Of a stretch of 64,000 nt of DNA, positions 42,691 through 52,386 are shown one piece after another. Where the stretch lies: the NCBI RefSeq assembly GCF_000313755.1, contig NZ_AMZB01000100.1, positions 62,001-126,000 of the forward strand, given 5' to 3'. The stretch comes from Pseudomonas nitroreducens TX1. Lineage in GTDB: Bacteria > Pseudomonadota > Gammaproteobacteria > Pseudomonadales > Pseudomonadaceae. The notes beneath the pieces are model-generated. The model was given only the letters and a program-made list of their open reading frames with translations, did not search any database and was not told the DNA's origin. The translations under genes and the position numbers were made by a program. Within the stretch, counting starts at the first letter, position 1; the number at the start of each line of letters is the position of its first letter.

Positions 42691-42760
42691 TTCGCGGGCG
42701 TGGCCCGCTCATACAAGGGAGTGCGAAGCGCTGCGGTTCGCGAGCAAGCTCGCTCCTACG
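42691..42760 (+). repeat. Two REP-like elements in tandem
   Basis: TTCGCGGGC-GTG-GCCCGCTCATAC (42691-42714) is a degenerate copy and TTCGCGAGC-AAG-CTCGCTCCTACG (42737-42760) is a second variant. Both keep the TTCGCG start and the C-T-CxTAC end of the REP copies around the transposase at 2.7-3.2 kb. Confidence 0.75.
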
Positions 42761-42850
42761 AAAAAACGTATTGCGCTCTGGCTCTAATGCCACGACGGCG
42801 AAAAACGCTGGCGCGTTATGTGCCCTACAAACCGAGCGTGACGTGATCCT

Positions 42851-42921
42851 GTAGGAGCGGACCCTGTCCGCGAAAGGTTCGACTCGCGCCGGAGGCCATC
42901 GCGGACGGAGTCCGCTCCTAC
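42851..42921 (+). repeat. REPIN-like inverted REP pair downstream of magF
   Basis: GTAGGAGCGGAC-CCT-GTCCGCGAA (42851-42875) and TCGCGGAC-GGA-GTCCGCTCCTACG (42899-42921) face each other across a short spacer. This is the REPIN arrangement, with the same sequence family as the RAYT-flanking copies. The right arm ends 16 bases before the magF stop codon and may serve as its transcript end. The 42666-42937 gap holds only these repeats. Confidence 0.85.
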
Positions 42922-42937
42922 GAAAGCGCTCTTGTCG

Positions 42938-43762
42938 TTACGGATAACTGAACCGCTTCACCAGCGTCAGCTCACCCGGCTGGCGCATCGGGATCAGGAA
43001 GGACTCCTGCTTCTCGTTCACCGTGCCCTCCTCCGTGACGATGGTGACCTGCGCCGTGGTCAGGGGCTTGGCCGCATTCACGTCGCCGGAGCTTTCGTCC
43101 GAACTCCAGCCGCCACCGTAGTAGTTCACGTAGACCAGGTACTGCCCCTTGAGCGGAGTCGGGCTGGCGATGATTTCCGGGCCATAGCCGGTGGTGACGT
43201 CGACATCCTGGGCCGCGCCGTTGGGCAGCGAGCGGTTGCCGTACCAGACGTGCCCGCCATCGGGCGTCACCAGGTGCAGGTCGAGGTCGGTATTGTCCGA
43301 ATCCCAGGACAGCATGACCCGCAGCTTGGCCGCCACTTCTCCGCCCCCGCCACCGTGGTAGAACTGCACGCGCTTGCGCTGCTGGCCGTCCGGGCTGACG
43401 ACTTCGACGCTGTTGGAGCCCGCCGGGAAGGCGAACGGACGGTCGAACCTGCCGTCGCCCTCGACCCGCATCGGCATGGCCACACCGTTGACCACCAGGC
43501 GCGCCGGCTCCTTGCTGTCCTTGGGCAGGCCCCGAATCTCGCCACGGATGCGCGCGGTAGCGGATTGGTCCTCCCGCGAGTTCACCGAGGACGCCGGGTA
43601 GTTCACCGTCTGCCGGAAGTCGGCCTTGTCGCCATCGCCCGAGCGCCAGCCGCCCAGAGGGGTATCCAGGCTGATCGGCGATTCGGCGGCCTGCACGCCC
43701 AGCGGGATCAGGCTGGCGAGCAGGGACAGGCGGAGCACGTGGGCGAGTTTCATGCTGATCAT
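42938..43762 (-). CDS. magF: MagF, secreted DUF2135 protein
   Basis: A 274-residue secreted protein (YfaP-like) with a signal peptide ending in GVQA-AE. The C-terminal half holds the DUF2135 domain, with LMLSWDSDNTDLDLHLVTPDGGHVWYGN in pieces and YLVYVNYYGG near residue 200. It is the last gene of the mag operon (E. coli yfaP position). Its ATG at 43762 overlaps the magE stop as ATGA; an ATG three codons later is equally possible. It is clearly a paralogue of MagA at the other end of the operon: both finish with TVNEK(R/Q)E(T/S)F, a PMR motif and L(V/T)LVK. Its molecular role is unknown. Confidence 0.87.
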   Translation of the reverse strand: MISMKLAHVLRLSLLASLIPLGVQAAESPISLDTPLGGWRSGDGDKADFRQTVNYPASSVNSREDQSATARIRGEIRGLPKDSKEPARLVVNGVAMPMRVEGDGRFDRPFAFPAGSNSVEVVSPDGQQRKRVQFYHGGGGGEVAAKLRVMLSWDSDNTDLDLHLVTPDGGHVWYGNRSLPNGAAQDVDVTTGYGPEIIASPTPLKGQYLVYVNYYGGGWSSDESSGDVNAAKPLTTAQVTIVTEEGTVNEKQESFLIPMRQPGELTLVKRFSYP

Positions 43763-45402
43763 TCCAGTATCAGGCGACGGGCCAGGTCTTCCACGTAGCC
43801 CTCGTCTTGTCCATTGGGGTGCGCCTGGAAGGCCAGGTGCAGGTATTCATGAGCCAGGTCGAGGCGGTCCTGCTGGGAGTAAAGGCCGCGTACATAGATG
43901 CGCTGGCGTTCGCGGTCGACGTAGGGCCGGCCACTGCTCAGCCGGCACACGGCGAAGGACTGCAACTCTTCATAACCCGCCTCGCCTTCCAGGCGTGGTC
44001 GCCACTCGCGGCGCTGCACCTTGAGCCAACGCTCGGCCTCGGGCAGCGGCTGGCAGGCGGCGGTCGGGTTGCTCCAGCGGCTGAGACTGGTTCGCGGGAA
44101 AGCACGGGCGAGGATCGCGTCATAGCGCAGGCCCTTGGCCGCCTGGTCCTGGGCGTCGCGCCAGGACAGTTTCGACTGCCCTGCCTCGTCCGAATGGTAA
44201 GTAACGGTACCGCCGGCCAGCACCAGATCGGCGGTCCAGGCGGCGATGCCGCGCGCCGCCTCGCTGGCGGGGCGCGGAGCCACGCGCTGGCGCTGGCTGC
44301 TGTCGTCGATGCTCAGGCAATCACCGCGCGGGGCGCCGTTCTGCAACAGATAGGTGCGGATGGTCACCGCCAGCGCCTTGGCTGCTTCCGGCGGTGTGGC
44401 GGAAGCTTCGCGGTCGAGTACGCGGGCAACATATTCCTCGCGGGACAGGCGGGCCGTCAGGCGCGGCCCCTGCACATCGCGTTCAAGGAAAAGATCACTG
44501 CTGCTGTTCACTTCGAGTCGAACGCCATTGGCGAACAGCACGCTCTGCCGGCCCGCCAGCAGGCCTTCGGCTGCGGGTTGATTGCGTGCGCCATAGACCT
44601 CCTTCAGCGGATAGCGGCTGAACAATCCAACCTCGACGCAGCGCCCCGGATCGCGGGGCCAGGGCGCCGGCAGCGCGGCACCGATGGCGTTACCGTACTT
44701 GGCCAGCACCGTCTTGCTGGTGCCCGGTCCGCGCGCCCAGAGCGGCGTGCCGTCGATCAGCCAACCGGCAAAGCCGCCTTCGCGCTCGCCACCCTCGTCC
44801 CAACTCCAGGTTTTCACCCGCAGGCGTCCACCCAGGGCGGCGGGAGCGCGTCCGTCGTCGGCGGCCAGGCTGACATCGAGCAACACCTTGCGCGCCTGAT
44901 CCTGGCCCGGCAGGTGCTGCAGTTGATCGAGCAGTTCGGTGACCGGCACTTCGGTCTGGGGTGCCAGTTTGTCCAGCTGGGTGACCCAGGCCGGCGCATG
45001 GCGCGCCTGCCAGTACTGCTGCCAGACAGAACCGTCGATGCCCAGGCGTTGCGGCTGGAAGTACAGGCCGCAGGACTTCACCAGCGCAGCGTCGCGCTCG
45101 ATGCTCTGCCCTGTCGAACAGCAGTAGACCTCTTCCTTGCTTTCGCCACGGCACTCATAGGCCGGCTCTTGTTGGCCGGTGTCGCTGAGCCAGGCATAGA
45201 CGAACAGCTTCCACAGGCTGCCCAGCGGAGCATGCAGCTCGGCCGGCAACGGCCGGCGATCGAGCACCTGCTGCGGCCCGAGCCGCAGCAGTTCGTCGCC
45301 CTGCGCGGTGCGCCAGGCCAGCTGTGCCTGCTCTTGCAGGCCGGGCGCCGCGAAGGCGCTCAGCGGCAACAGCAGGATCAGCCCGGCAAGGCGCGCGCGC
45401 AT
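43759..45402 (-). CDS. magE: MagE, secreted DUF2300 protein with PBP-like, SpoIID-like and HExxH parts
   Basis: A 547-residue secreted protein (signal peptide about 1-19), YfaQ-like. Three parts can be read. Residues 50-240 look like a transpeptidase/beta-lactamase fold: SLWK at 62-65 as SxxK, SCG at 110-112 where SxN is usual, and VKTW at 196-199 where KTG is usual. Residues 320-435 match SpoIID amidases/transglycosylases, with EEYVARVLDREA and PPEAAKALAVTIRTY; E332 aligns with the SpoIID catalytic glutamate. Residues 518-522 are HEYLH, an HExxH zinc motif. The first two assignments are my inference from motifs. It starts four bases after magD and overlaps magF. Confidence 0.85.
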   Translation of the reverse strand: MRARLAGLILLLPLSAFAAPGLQEQAQLAWRTAQGDELLRLGPQQVLDRRPLPAELHAPLGSLWKLFVYAWLSDTGQQEPAYECRGESKEEVYCCSTGQSIERDAALVKSCGLYFQPQRLGIDGSVWQQYWQARHAPAWVTQLDKLAPQTEVPVTELLDQLQHLPGQDQARKVLLDVSLAADDGRAPAALGGRLRVKTWSWDEGGEREGGFAGWLIDGTPLWARGPGTSKTVLAKYGNAIGAALPAPWPRDPGRCVEVGLFSRYPLKEVYGARNQPAAEGLLAGRQSVLFANGVRLEVNSSSDLFLERDVQGPRLTARLSREEYVARVLDREASATPPEAAKALAVTIRTYLLQNGAPRGDCLSIDDSSQRQRVAPRPASEAARGIAAWTADLVLAGGTVTYHSDEAGQSKLSWRDAQDQAAKGLRYDAILARAFPRTSLSRWSNPTAACQPLPEAERWLKVQRREWRPRLEGEAGYEELQSFAVCRLSSGRPYVDRERQRIYVRGLYSQQDRLDLAHEYLHLAFQAHPNGQDEGYVEDLARRLILE

Positions 45403-45405
45403 GGA

Positions 45406-48400
45406 TTACTGGACCTTGATCTTCGCCAAGGCCGGCTGCTGCTCCAGCGCCTGCTCCTGCGGCGCATAGAGGCGCTGGTAGCGCGCCGGCGGCAGGACGA
45501 ATTCGCCCTTTTGCGAGAAGCGCACCAGATGGCGGAAGCGCAGCTCGCCACCCAGGGTGTCCACCGGCACGCCGTAGAACAGGTCACCCGGCTCGTTGCG
45601 TGCGCGCTCCAGGCTGGTCGCCTCGACGCCGCCCAGACCGCTGATCTGCAGGCCCCAGGTGGTGCGCTCGACGTCCGCCCCCGGTGGCAGCGGCACTTCC
45701 AGCATGCCGTAGCGCAGGGCCTGCGCCTGCTCGGTGGTCAGCGTCACTTCGTCCAAGTACAGCTCGTCGCTGGACAATGGCTTGTCACCCAGTTCCTCGG
45801 CGCTGAAGGCGAATGCGTCTTCGCCCGGCACCAGGCGCAACAACCGGCGCTTGATGGTTACCGGTAGGTGGCTGGCCGGCGCTTCGGCGCTGCGGAAAGT
45901 CACCGAAGCGTTGAGCGGACGCGAAGGCGCGGCGCTCAGGTCCAACTGCGCGGGCACGTCCTTGCCCTGCCATTGCCAGAAGGCGTCGCCGGTGGTGCTG
46001 TGGCGCTCCTTCCAGTCCGCCGCCGGCTTGGGCAGCTCGGCAGCCGGGGCATCGGCCACGGCGCGTTGCATCCAGGTCAGCGCCAGGGCGCGTTCGACGG
46101 TGGACTGCTGCGGCGCCAGGCTGAGCAGCAGCTCGCGGGCGCGGTTGGCGTCCACCGGGCCGCTGTACAGCTGTACGGCGCGGGCAAAGGGCTGGTCGCT
46201 GGTGTTGACCTTCAGGCGCGCGGCGTCCAGTTGCCTGGCGAAACCTTTCGGCAGCGCGACCTTGCTCTGCTCGGCCAGACTGGCCGTCAGTACACGGGCA
46301 ACGGCCAGACCCAGCTCGGAGTCCGGCTGACCCATGACCAGGCTTTCGTCGCTGTCGAAGTCGTTCACGGATTTCGCCGCCTCGCCGTTGCCGGCGTTCT
46401 CAAGGTCGGTGAGCAGGCCGCTGACCAGGGTCTGTACCGGCAGCTGCATGTCGCGGGCGAAGGCCAGGATCAGCGCGCGCTGCAGCAGCGGCGTGGCGCT
46501 GGCGCGCGCGGAATACAGTTCCAGCACGCGCTGCCAGTGGTCCGGCGGCAGCTGGATTTCCAGCGCGCGGCTGGCGTGCCAGTCGGCGTAATAGGCGTAG
46601 GCGGTGAGGAAGGCGTCGTTGTCTTCGCCGCCCCACCAGGTGAAGTAGGCATCCGGGCCGGCCATCTGCACCAGGCGCAGGCGGCTGGTCTGCATGATCA
46701 GGCGCAGGCGGTCGCGCACACGCGGCTCGCCATTGGCCAGCATCGGATAGGCGATACTCAGCGGCAGCAACTGGCTGGCGGTCTGCTCGACTCCGCCCCA
46801 TGGATAATCGAGCAGCGAATCGAGGTTGCCGCGCAGCAGGGCCTGGGCGCTGTCGTCCAGGCGCAGGGTCACGTCGCGGGCATCTGCCGGCAGTTGCAGC
46901 GGGGTGTTCTGCGCGTTCACCTGCAGCGGCCTGGACTGCAGCACCTGCCAGCTGTCGGCCACCAGGCTGAAGTGCACGCCGAGGCTGTCACGCACCTGGC
47001 CGTCCTGGCGCAGCTCAACGCTCCAGTCGCCATCGCTCAGCGGTTGCTGCGGCAGGGCGATGTAGTTGACGCCGCGCTTGAGCTCCAGCGCCTGGGTCTT
47101 CTCAGCACCATTGGCGCGGATCAGCAGTTCGGCCTTGGTGTCCTGCTCGCCCTGGTTGAAGACGAACAGGCCGAGGTCCGGCGCGTCGCCACTGCGGAAG
47201 CGTTTCGGCCCGCTCCACTTCAGGTACAGCGGCTTCTCGGAGCGGATGAACTGCTTCTTCTGGCCGACCTGGCCTTCGTCATCCATGGCGCGGGCGGTGA
47301 TACGCCAGCGGGTCAGGGAGTCGGGCATGCGGAACTTGAACTGGGCCTTGCCGTTGGCATCGGTGACCAGCTCCGGCTCCCAGGCGGCGGTGTCGACTTC
47401 CTCGCGGCGCGGGCGCTCCAGCACCTTCACGCCACGCTCGCTGCGGTTGGCACGACCGGGCGCGCTGGGCGTGCCGGGCAATGCCACGTCGTAGCTGATG
47501 AACGCGAGGCTCGCGCTGGTGCGCACGTTGTTGCGGCGCGGGTGGTAGAAGAACTGGTCGATGCCCGGGGCGATTTCCGGCTGCAGCGCGTAGATCATCT
47601 CGTCCACCACACTCACGGTGAGGTGGCTGGACACCGGCTTGCCGGCGTAGCGGGTGTCGAGGTTGACGGTGACCGTCTCGCCCGGCTCGTAGCGCTCCTT
47701 GTCGGTGCTGATGGCGATGTCCACCTGCGGCACGGCAACCTTGATGCCGGCGTTCTGGAAGCTGTAGTCGCCGCTGCGGGTGTAGAGCACAGAGAAGGTC
47801 AGGTTCGGCGAGAAGTCCGGTTTCACCGGAATGCGCGCGCGGTACTGGGTCGGGTTGAGCTTCTCCAGCTTCAGCCAGTCGCCTCCCTTGGACAGCAGCG
47901 CGGTGGCCTCGACCTTGTCGCGCTCCAGCGACAGCAACGCGTCGTCCACCGGCTCGGGGAAGGTAATCAGCGCCAGGGCTTCCTCGCCGGCCTTGTACTC
48001 AGGCTTGTCGAGGACGATTTCCACCGTGCCCGGCACGGCCTTCACGCCGTCGCCGCTGACCGAGTGGCCGGTGCCGCCGAGCAGCTGGCCGGCCTTGTCG
48101 CGCAGCTCGACGCTGTAGGTACCGGGCTTGTCGAAGGTGATGGCGAACGTGCCGTCGGCCACCGCGCCGTCGCCGCTGCTGCGGTCTTCCAGGCGCAGCC
48201 AGCGATAGGCGGTCGGCTGAATCGGCGTCTGCTGCTCGGCGGCGTAGCTGAATTCGACCTTGTCGCCGGCGGCGCTGAAGCGCTGCGGCGCGCTCACGCG
48301 ATAACGTGCAGCGCCGCGCTCGATGAGGATTTCCTTGCTGGTCTTCACCCGGTACGCGGCGCCATCGCTGGCGAACACGGTGAGCATGTAGCGGCTGGGT

Positions 48401-49959
48401 TTCTCCGCCGCCGGCAGCTCCAGCGCAGCGCGGCCCTGGTCGTCGGTGGTGATCTGCGCGCTGGCCAGTTCCACGGGGAACTGGCCCAGGTACTGCAGTT
48501 CGTTGTCCACCATGGACAGCTGTTGCGCACGCAGGCTCAGCTCCAGGCGCGCGTTGGCTACCGGCTTGCCGTCCGGGTAGAGGAGGATCAGGTTGCCCTT
48601 CACCGGCTCGCCGGTCTTGAAGTCCGGCTTGGCGAGGTCGAGGGAAATCTCGAAGTGCGGCTTGATGTACTCGGCGACGCGGAAGGCGCTGCTATAGGTC
48701 TGGTCGCGATAGTCGAAGCGCAGCTCGTAGCCGCCGGCGACGGCGTTGGCGGGCAGTTGGAAGCGACCGTGGGTGCCGCTCTTGGCGTCGTACTTGAGGT
48801 CCAGCGTCTGCAGCGTGGTGCCGGCGGCGTCGATCACCGACAGGCGCAGCGGCGCGCTCTGCGGCGACTGCGATTCGCGGGAGTTCTTGAACTCGCGGCC
48901 GACGATCTTCAGCGACACCCAGTCGCCCGGACGGTACAGCGGGCGGTCGGTGAAGGCGTAGAGCTTGGTGTCATAGATTTCGCTGTCGTAATAGAAGTTC
49001 TCGGAAACGAAGACACCGCCCTCCTCGTCCTCACCAATCACGAAGGAACGCTCGGGGCTGACGTGTTGCAAGCGCAGCAGGCCGTCGGCATCGCTGCTGC
49101 CGCTGCTCATCACGCCCAGGCCGTCGGTCCACAGCACCTTGGCGCCGCCCACCGGCGTACCTTCATGCTTGCGCGCGGTCCACACCAGCAGCTCGTTGCC
49201 GGCGATCTTGCTCACCGCGACGCTGTTGGAGACGAACACCACGGTGGTCGCGCGGTATTTGCCTACCAGCGCTTCGACCAGGTAGAGGCCGGGCTTCAGC
49301 TTGCCCAGCGGCACATAGACGTTGCCCGGGGCGACGTTGATGAATTCGCTGGAGGAGCCGGCGAGGGTGACTTCCTTCGGCGGCTGGATCGGCTTGGCGT
49401 CCCACAGCGGGTAGCGGAACTGACTGACCATCGGCAGGCCGGGAATCGGCGCGTACTGCGGCTGCGCGTCGTAGGGCGTCGGCGCGGCGATGGCGTTGCC
49501 CATCTTCAGCTCGGGTACCACTTCGGTGACCTGCTGGCGCGACTCGTAGGAGAAGGTCCGCTGCATCACCCGACGCGACTTGCGGTACCAGTTGTCCCAC
49601 AGGTAGGCCAGGGTGTTGGACAGCCCCTCGCCCTTGAACTGTCCTTCGGACAGCACGCGGTGCAGGTTCTTCTGGCGCTTGAGGAAGTCCAGCGGCTTGT
49701 CGATGCGGTAGACACGAATATCCGCGCCGCCGTAGGGCTCCATGCGGTAGCGACGGTAATCGCGGCCCGGCGCCTCCAGGCGCACCTTGGCCACTTCGTC
49801 CGAAGCGAAGCTCGAGTCGGCGAGCAGGAAGAACGACTCGCCGGCCATGGGCGAGTAGCCACTTGCCGGGACATCGTCGTCCGCCTGCACGATCACGGGC
49901 GCGGCGGCGAACAGGCCGGCACAGGCCAGGGCAGCGGCAATGCCGCGCAGCGCATTCAT
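45406..49959 (-). CDS. magD: MagD, bacterial alpha-2-macroglobulin without thioester cysteine
   Basis: A 1517-residue periplasmic macroglobulin with a signal peptide (about 1-26). Bacterial macroglobulins trap or inhibit proteases; P. aeruginosa MagD is reported to associate with the inner membrane, with operon partners and with PBP1b (memory). MG-type beta domains fill residues 100-900, with typical [15 protein letters not shown] and [17 protein letters not shown] segments. The alpha-helical thioester-domain equivalent has [14 protein letters not shown]: Gly1056 stands where thioester family members have Cys, so no thioester can form. The ATG at 49959 overlaps the magC stop (ATGA); longer starts upstream lie inside magC. 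It is YfaS-like. Confidence 0.93.
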   Translation of the reverse strand: MNALRGIAAALACAGLFAAAPVIVQADDDVPASGYSPMAGESFFLLADSSFASDEVAKVRLEAPGRDYRRYRMEPYGGADIRVYRIDKPLDFLKRQKNLHRVLSEGQFKGEGLSNTLAYLWDNWYRKSRRVMQRTFSYESRQQVTEVVPELKMGNAIAAPTPYDAQPQYAPIPGLPMVSQFRYPLWDAKPIQPPKEVTLAGSSSEFINVAPGNVYVPLGKLKPGLYLVEALVGKYRATTVVFVSNSVAVSKIAGNELLVWTARKHEGTPVGGAKVLWTDGLGVMSSGSSDADGLLRLQHVSPERSFVIGEDEEGGVFVSENFYYDSEIYDTKLYAFTDRPLYRPGDWVSLKIVGREFKNSRESQSPQSAPLRLSVIDAAGTTLQTLDLKYDAKSGTHGRFQLPANAVAGGYELRFDYRDQTYSSAFRVAEYIKPHFEISLDLAKPDFKTGEPVKGNLILLYPDGKPVANARLELSLRAQQLSMVDNELQYLGQFPVELASAQITTDDQGRAALELPAAEKPSRYMLTVFASDGAAYRVKTSKEILIERGAARYRVSAPQRFSAAGDKVEFSYAAEQQTPIQPTAYRWLRLEDRSSGDGAVADGTFAITFDKPGTYSVELRDKAGQLLGGTGHSVSGDGVKAVPGTVEIVLDKPEYKAGEEALALITFPEPVDDALLSLERDKVEATALLSKGGDWLKLEKLNPTQYRARIPVKPDFSPNLTFSVLYTRSGDYSFQNAGIKVAVPQVDIAISTDKERYEPGETVTVNLDTRYAGKPVSSHLTVSVVDEMIYALQPEIAPGIDQFFYHPRRNNVRTSASLAFISYDVALPGTPSAPGRANRSERGVKVLERPRREEVDTAAWEPELVTDANGKAQFKFRMPDSLTRWRITARAMDDEGQVGQKKQFIRSEKPLYLKWSGPKRFRSGDAPDLGLFVFNQGEQDTKAELLIRANGAEKTQALELKRGVNYIALPQQPLSDGDWSVELRQDGQVRDSLGVHFSLVADSWQVLQSRPLQVNAQNTPLQLPADARDVTLRLDDSAQALLRGNLDSLLDYPWGGVEQTASQLLPLSIAYPMLANGEPRVRDRLRLIMQTSRLRLVQMAGPDAYFTWWGGEDNDAFLTAYAYYADWHASRALEIQLPPDHWQRVLELYSARASATPLLQRALILAFARDMQLPVQTLVSGLLTDLENAGNGEAAKSVNDFDSDESLVMGQPDSELGLAVARVLTASLAEQSKVALPKGFARQLDAARLKVNTSDQPFARAVQLYSGPVDANRARELLLSLAPQQSTVERALALTWMQRAVADAPAAELPKPAADWKERHSTTGDAFWQWQGKDVPAQLDLSAAPSRPLNASVTFRSAEAPASHLPVTIKRRLLRLVPGEDAFAFSAEELGDKPLSSDELYLDEVTLTTEQAQALRYGMLEVPLPPGADVERTTWGLQISGLGGVEATSLERARNEPGDLFYGVPVDTLGGELRFRHLVRFSQKGEFVLPPARYQRLYAPQEQALEQQPALAKIKVQ

Positions 49960-50588
49960 CGGGTCAGGAAGGACAAGCGATAGACGCCGATAAAGTTGGG
50001 ATTGGATTCGTCGGGTATCCATCGGGTGTCCTTCCATGTCATGAGTTGTTGCAGGCTGACCGAGCGCATGCCGTTGTCGGTCGCCGTACGAGTGCCGGTG
50101 TGATAAGCGATGTCGCGGCCCATCCAGATCATCAGATGCTGGTCATCGCCCTGGTCGAAGAACATCAGGTCGCCCGGCCGCGCCTGGTTGAGGTCGCGGC
50201 CGACGAACTGGCTGTTGTATTGAATGAGTTTGATCGCGTTGACGTAGGGGCCGGTCTTGCCGCCGCCCTGCTGCCAGGTCTGCGCGAGGTTGCGCTGCGC
50301 GTCGGTGAGCTCCAGCTCCGGCGGCAGGTAGCGGTTGGACATGCCGTTGGCGCGCAGCCACTTGGCGTCGTGCACCTTCAGGGCCTCGTTGGCGGCGAAG
50401 CGCACCAGGCCCGCGCAGTCCTGCTGGTACCAGCGCGGATTCGGGCCGCGACGCAGCTGCTCCTCGGCAATGCGCACGAACCAGGCACGGAACACCTGGG
50501 TCTGCTGCGCATCCAGCGCCGGCTCGGCTGCCTGCGCCAGGGTGGCGACCAGCAGACCTGCGAGCAGCATCAGTGGCTTTCGAATCAC
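49956..50588 (-). CDS. magC: MagC, secreted DUF1175 protein with NlpC/P60-like motifs
   Basis: A 210-residue secreted protein (YfaT-like) with a signal peptide to about residue 20 (LAQA-AEP). It shows the layout of NlpC/P60 peptidases: [10 protein letters not shown] with Cys58, then [13 protein letters not shown], then HLMIWMG with His151, and a following AYHTG. NlpC/P60 enzymes usually cut peptidoglycan stem peptides. Annotation as DUF1175 is established; the NlpC/P60 reading is my inference. The start is GTG 50588, overlapping the magB stop as GTGA; the much longer frame to 51212 is a shadow of magB. Confidence 0.88.
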   Translation of the reverse strand: MIRKPLMLLAGLLVATLAQAAEPALDAQQTQVFRAWFVRIAEEQLRRGPNPRWYQQDCAGLVRFAANEALKVHDAKWLRANGMSNRYLPPELELTDAQRNLAQTWQQGGGKTGPYVNAIKLIQYNSQFVGRDLNQARPGDLMFFDQGDDQHLMIWMGRDIAYHTGTRTATDNGMRSVSLQQLMTWKDTRWIPDESNPNFIGVYRLSFLTR

Positions 50589-52348
50589 AGCGCCTTCCAA
50601 TCCAGCGGCAGCCACTCCCATTCGCCGCCGGGCTCGCTGCCGGCCGGCAGCGTCAGGGCGTAGGAGCCGTTGCCGGCGAGGGTTTTCAGGCGCGGCAGGA
50701 GCAGCGTGTCGGCGGCGTTGCGAAACACCGGTTCGATATCCTGCGGCAGGCTGTCGAGGGTTTCGCGCTGGAGCAATTCGGAGAGCGTCTTGGGCGCGAG
50801 GTAAGCGGGCACCAGGGCGTCTTTCGGCAATACGTCGGCCAGCGGCGGGAAGCGCTTGGCCAGGGTGTTGCGGGCCTTGTCGAGCAGCTTGTCGTCGATG
50901 GAGAACAACAGGGTATTGCCATCGCGCAGCAGGCTGACGCGGAAGAAACCGTTGCCACTGACCTGGTCGGGGTTCTCCGCTTCGCTGGCCGGGTACTGGC
51001 CGAAGCGCGAGCTGACCTGGCGCTGCCACAGGTGGCCTTCCCCTTCGGCGCGGCTTTCCACCTCGAAGGCCCCACGCTCCACGTTGGCCTCGTAGGCGCC
51101 GATCACGCTGCCGAACAGCTTGCCCAACTGGTCGTCCAGTTCGGGGCTGGCGGGGGCATCGAGCTTCACCGCGAGCAGCGGCGAATGCAGGCGCGAATCC
51201 GGGTACCAGCACAGACCCGCAGCACCGGACAGGTGTTCGGAGAAGGCGGCGGCCATCTTCTGCTCGGCGCCCAGCTTCACCAGCATGTCGTCGTACAGCC
51301 CCGGGGTGACCGGCAGCGCCACGCAGGCGCTGGCGCCCATGGGCATGGCCTGCCAGACCGGGGTGAAGTCCAGGTCCGGCTGACGGGCGACTTCATTGAG
51401 CGCCAGGTAGCTGCGCCAGCCATCCTTTCCCTGCTCGAAGCGCACGCCGGCGAATGTTGGAATGAAGCGCTGGTAGCCCATGGCGAGCACACCGGCGCCC
51501 AGGGTGATGCGCTGCTTCAGCTCGCCGCGCGGCTCCAGGGAGAAGTCCTTGGCGAACAGCGGCTCGCCTTCCAGCGCGGCGCCCAGATCCTTGGCGATGG
51601 CGGCATCGGGCTCGCCCAGATTGTCGTAGTCCGGATGGGGGAAGAGCATCTTCGGGTTCGACAGGACCAGCATCTGATCGCCACGGGAGACGAACAGTAG
51701 GGTCTTCTCCGCGCCGTAGCGCAGGCTGTAGACCGGAGTGGCGCTGCCTTTCACCTGGATGTCCGCGACCTTCTTGAGCTGGGTGTCATCGGCCGCGACC
51801 TTCGCCACGGGCTCCAGTACCTTGGCCAGGCCGCCGCGCTTGAGCACCACCATGAAGTCGCGCAGACGTCCATCGGCGCCGCGCCACAGGGCAACCTGAG
51901 ACGGCTGGTCGAGCAGTTCCTCGATGACGCTGTCCTTCAGGGTCAGGTCGTGCTCGTAGACGATGCGTCGCAGCGTACCGGTCAGGCCCAGGCGGTCGGC
52001 ATTGTTCTCGTAGTAGAAGACGAAGTCCTCGGTGAGCACGTCGCGCAGCAACGGCACTTCCAGCACGGCCTTGGGCAGTTGGCTGAGGGAGGCGCTCTCG
52101 ATCAGCGCGTCCGGGCGCTTGAGGTCACGAACCACTTCCGGGCTTGCTGGCGCTTCCAGGGTGCCCACCGGCGCCGAATGGAAGGCGGGGATCAGACCGA
52201 AGGCCAGGGCCAGGCCGCCGGCGACCAGCGCAGCGGCGAGCGCGCCGATGGCGATCAGCGGACCACGGCGCGGGGCCTGGGCCGGCGTTGGTGTCATCGG
52301 CGGCGTGGGAGTGCTGTCTTGGCTGCTGGAGGGCGTGTTGTCGCTCAT
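50585..52348 (-). CDS. magB: MagB, membrane-anchored DUF2138 protein
   Basis: A 587-residue protein (YfaA-like) with a short, serine/threonine/proline-rich cytoplasmic tail (about 1-25), one membrane helix (about 30-55) and a large periplasmic domain. The DUF2138 domain covers nearly all of the rest, e.g. [21 protein letters not shown] near 120. No catalytic motif is evident, so it may anchor or scaffold the other Mag proteins; that is inference. The start at 52348 is preferred, but ATG 52369 is in frame. It overlaps magC by four bases. Confidence 0.87.
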   Translation of the reverse strand: MSDNTPSSSQDSTPTPPMTPTPAQAPRRGPLIAIGALAAALVAGGLALAFGLIPAFHSAPVGTLEAPASPEVVRDLKRPDALIESASLSQLPKAVLEVPLLRDVLTEDFVFYYENNADRLGLTGTLRRIVYEHDLTLKDSVIEELLDQPSQVALWRGADGRLRDFMVVLKRGGLAKVLEPVAKVAADDTQLKKVADIQVKGSATPVYSLRYGAEKTLLFVSRGDQMLVLSNPKMLFPHPDYDNLGEPDAAIAKDLGAALEGEPLFAKDFSLEPRGELKQRITLGAGVLAMGYQRFIPTFAGVRFEQGKDGWRSYLALNEVARQPDLDFTPVWQAMPMGASACVALPVTPGLYDDMLVKLGAEQKMAAAFSEHLSGAAGLCWYPDSRLHSPLLAVKLDAPASPELDDQLGKLFGSVIGAYEANVERGAFEVESRAEGEGHLWQRQVSSRFGQYPASEAENPDQVSGNGFFRVSLLRDGNTLLFSIDDKLLDKARNTLAKRFPPLADVLPKDALVPAYLAPKTLSELLQRETLDSLPQDIEPVFRNAADTLLLPRLKTLAGNGSYALTLPAGSEPGGEWEWLPLDWKAL

Positions 52349-52386
52349 GGATCGCTTGTCCCGTGTCATCCCTGCGAGGGGCGAAT

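Noticed and set aside
42666-42937. CRISPR-like alternation of repeats
   Set aside because: The repeats are palindromic REP elements in both orientations with unequal spacing, and no cas genes are present.
45868-49983. A 1371-codon open frame on the plus strand opposite magD
   Set aside because: It is the antisense shadow of magD in GC-rich DNA. It has no family features or ribosome site, while magD on the other strand is a clear macroglobulin.
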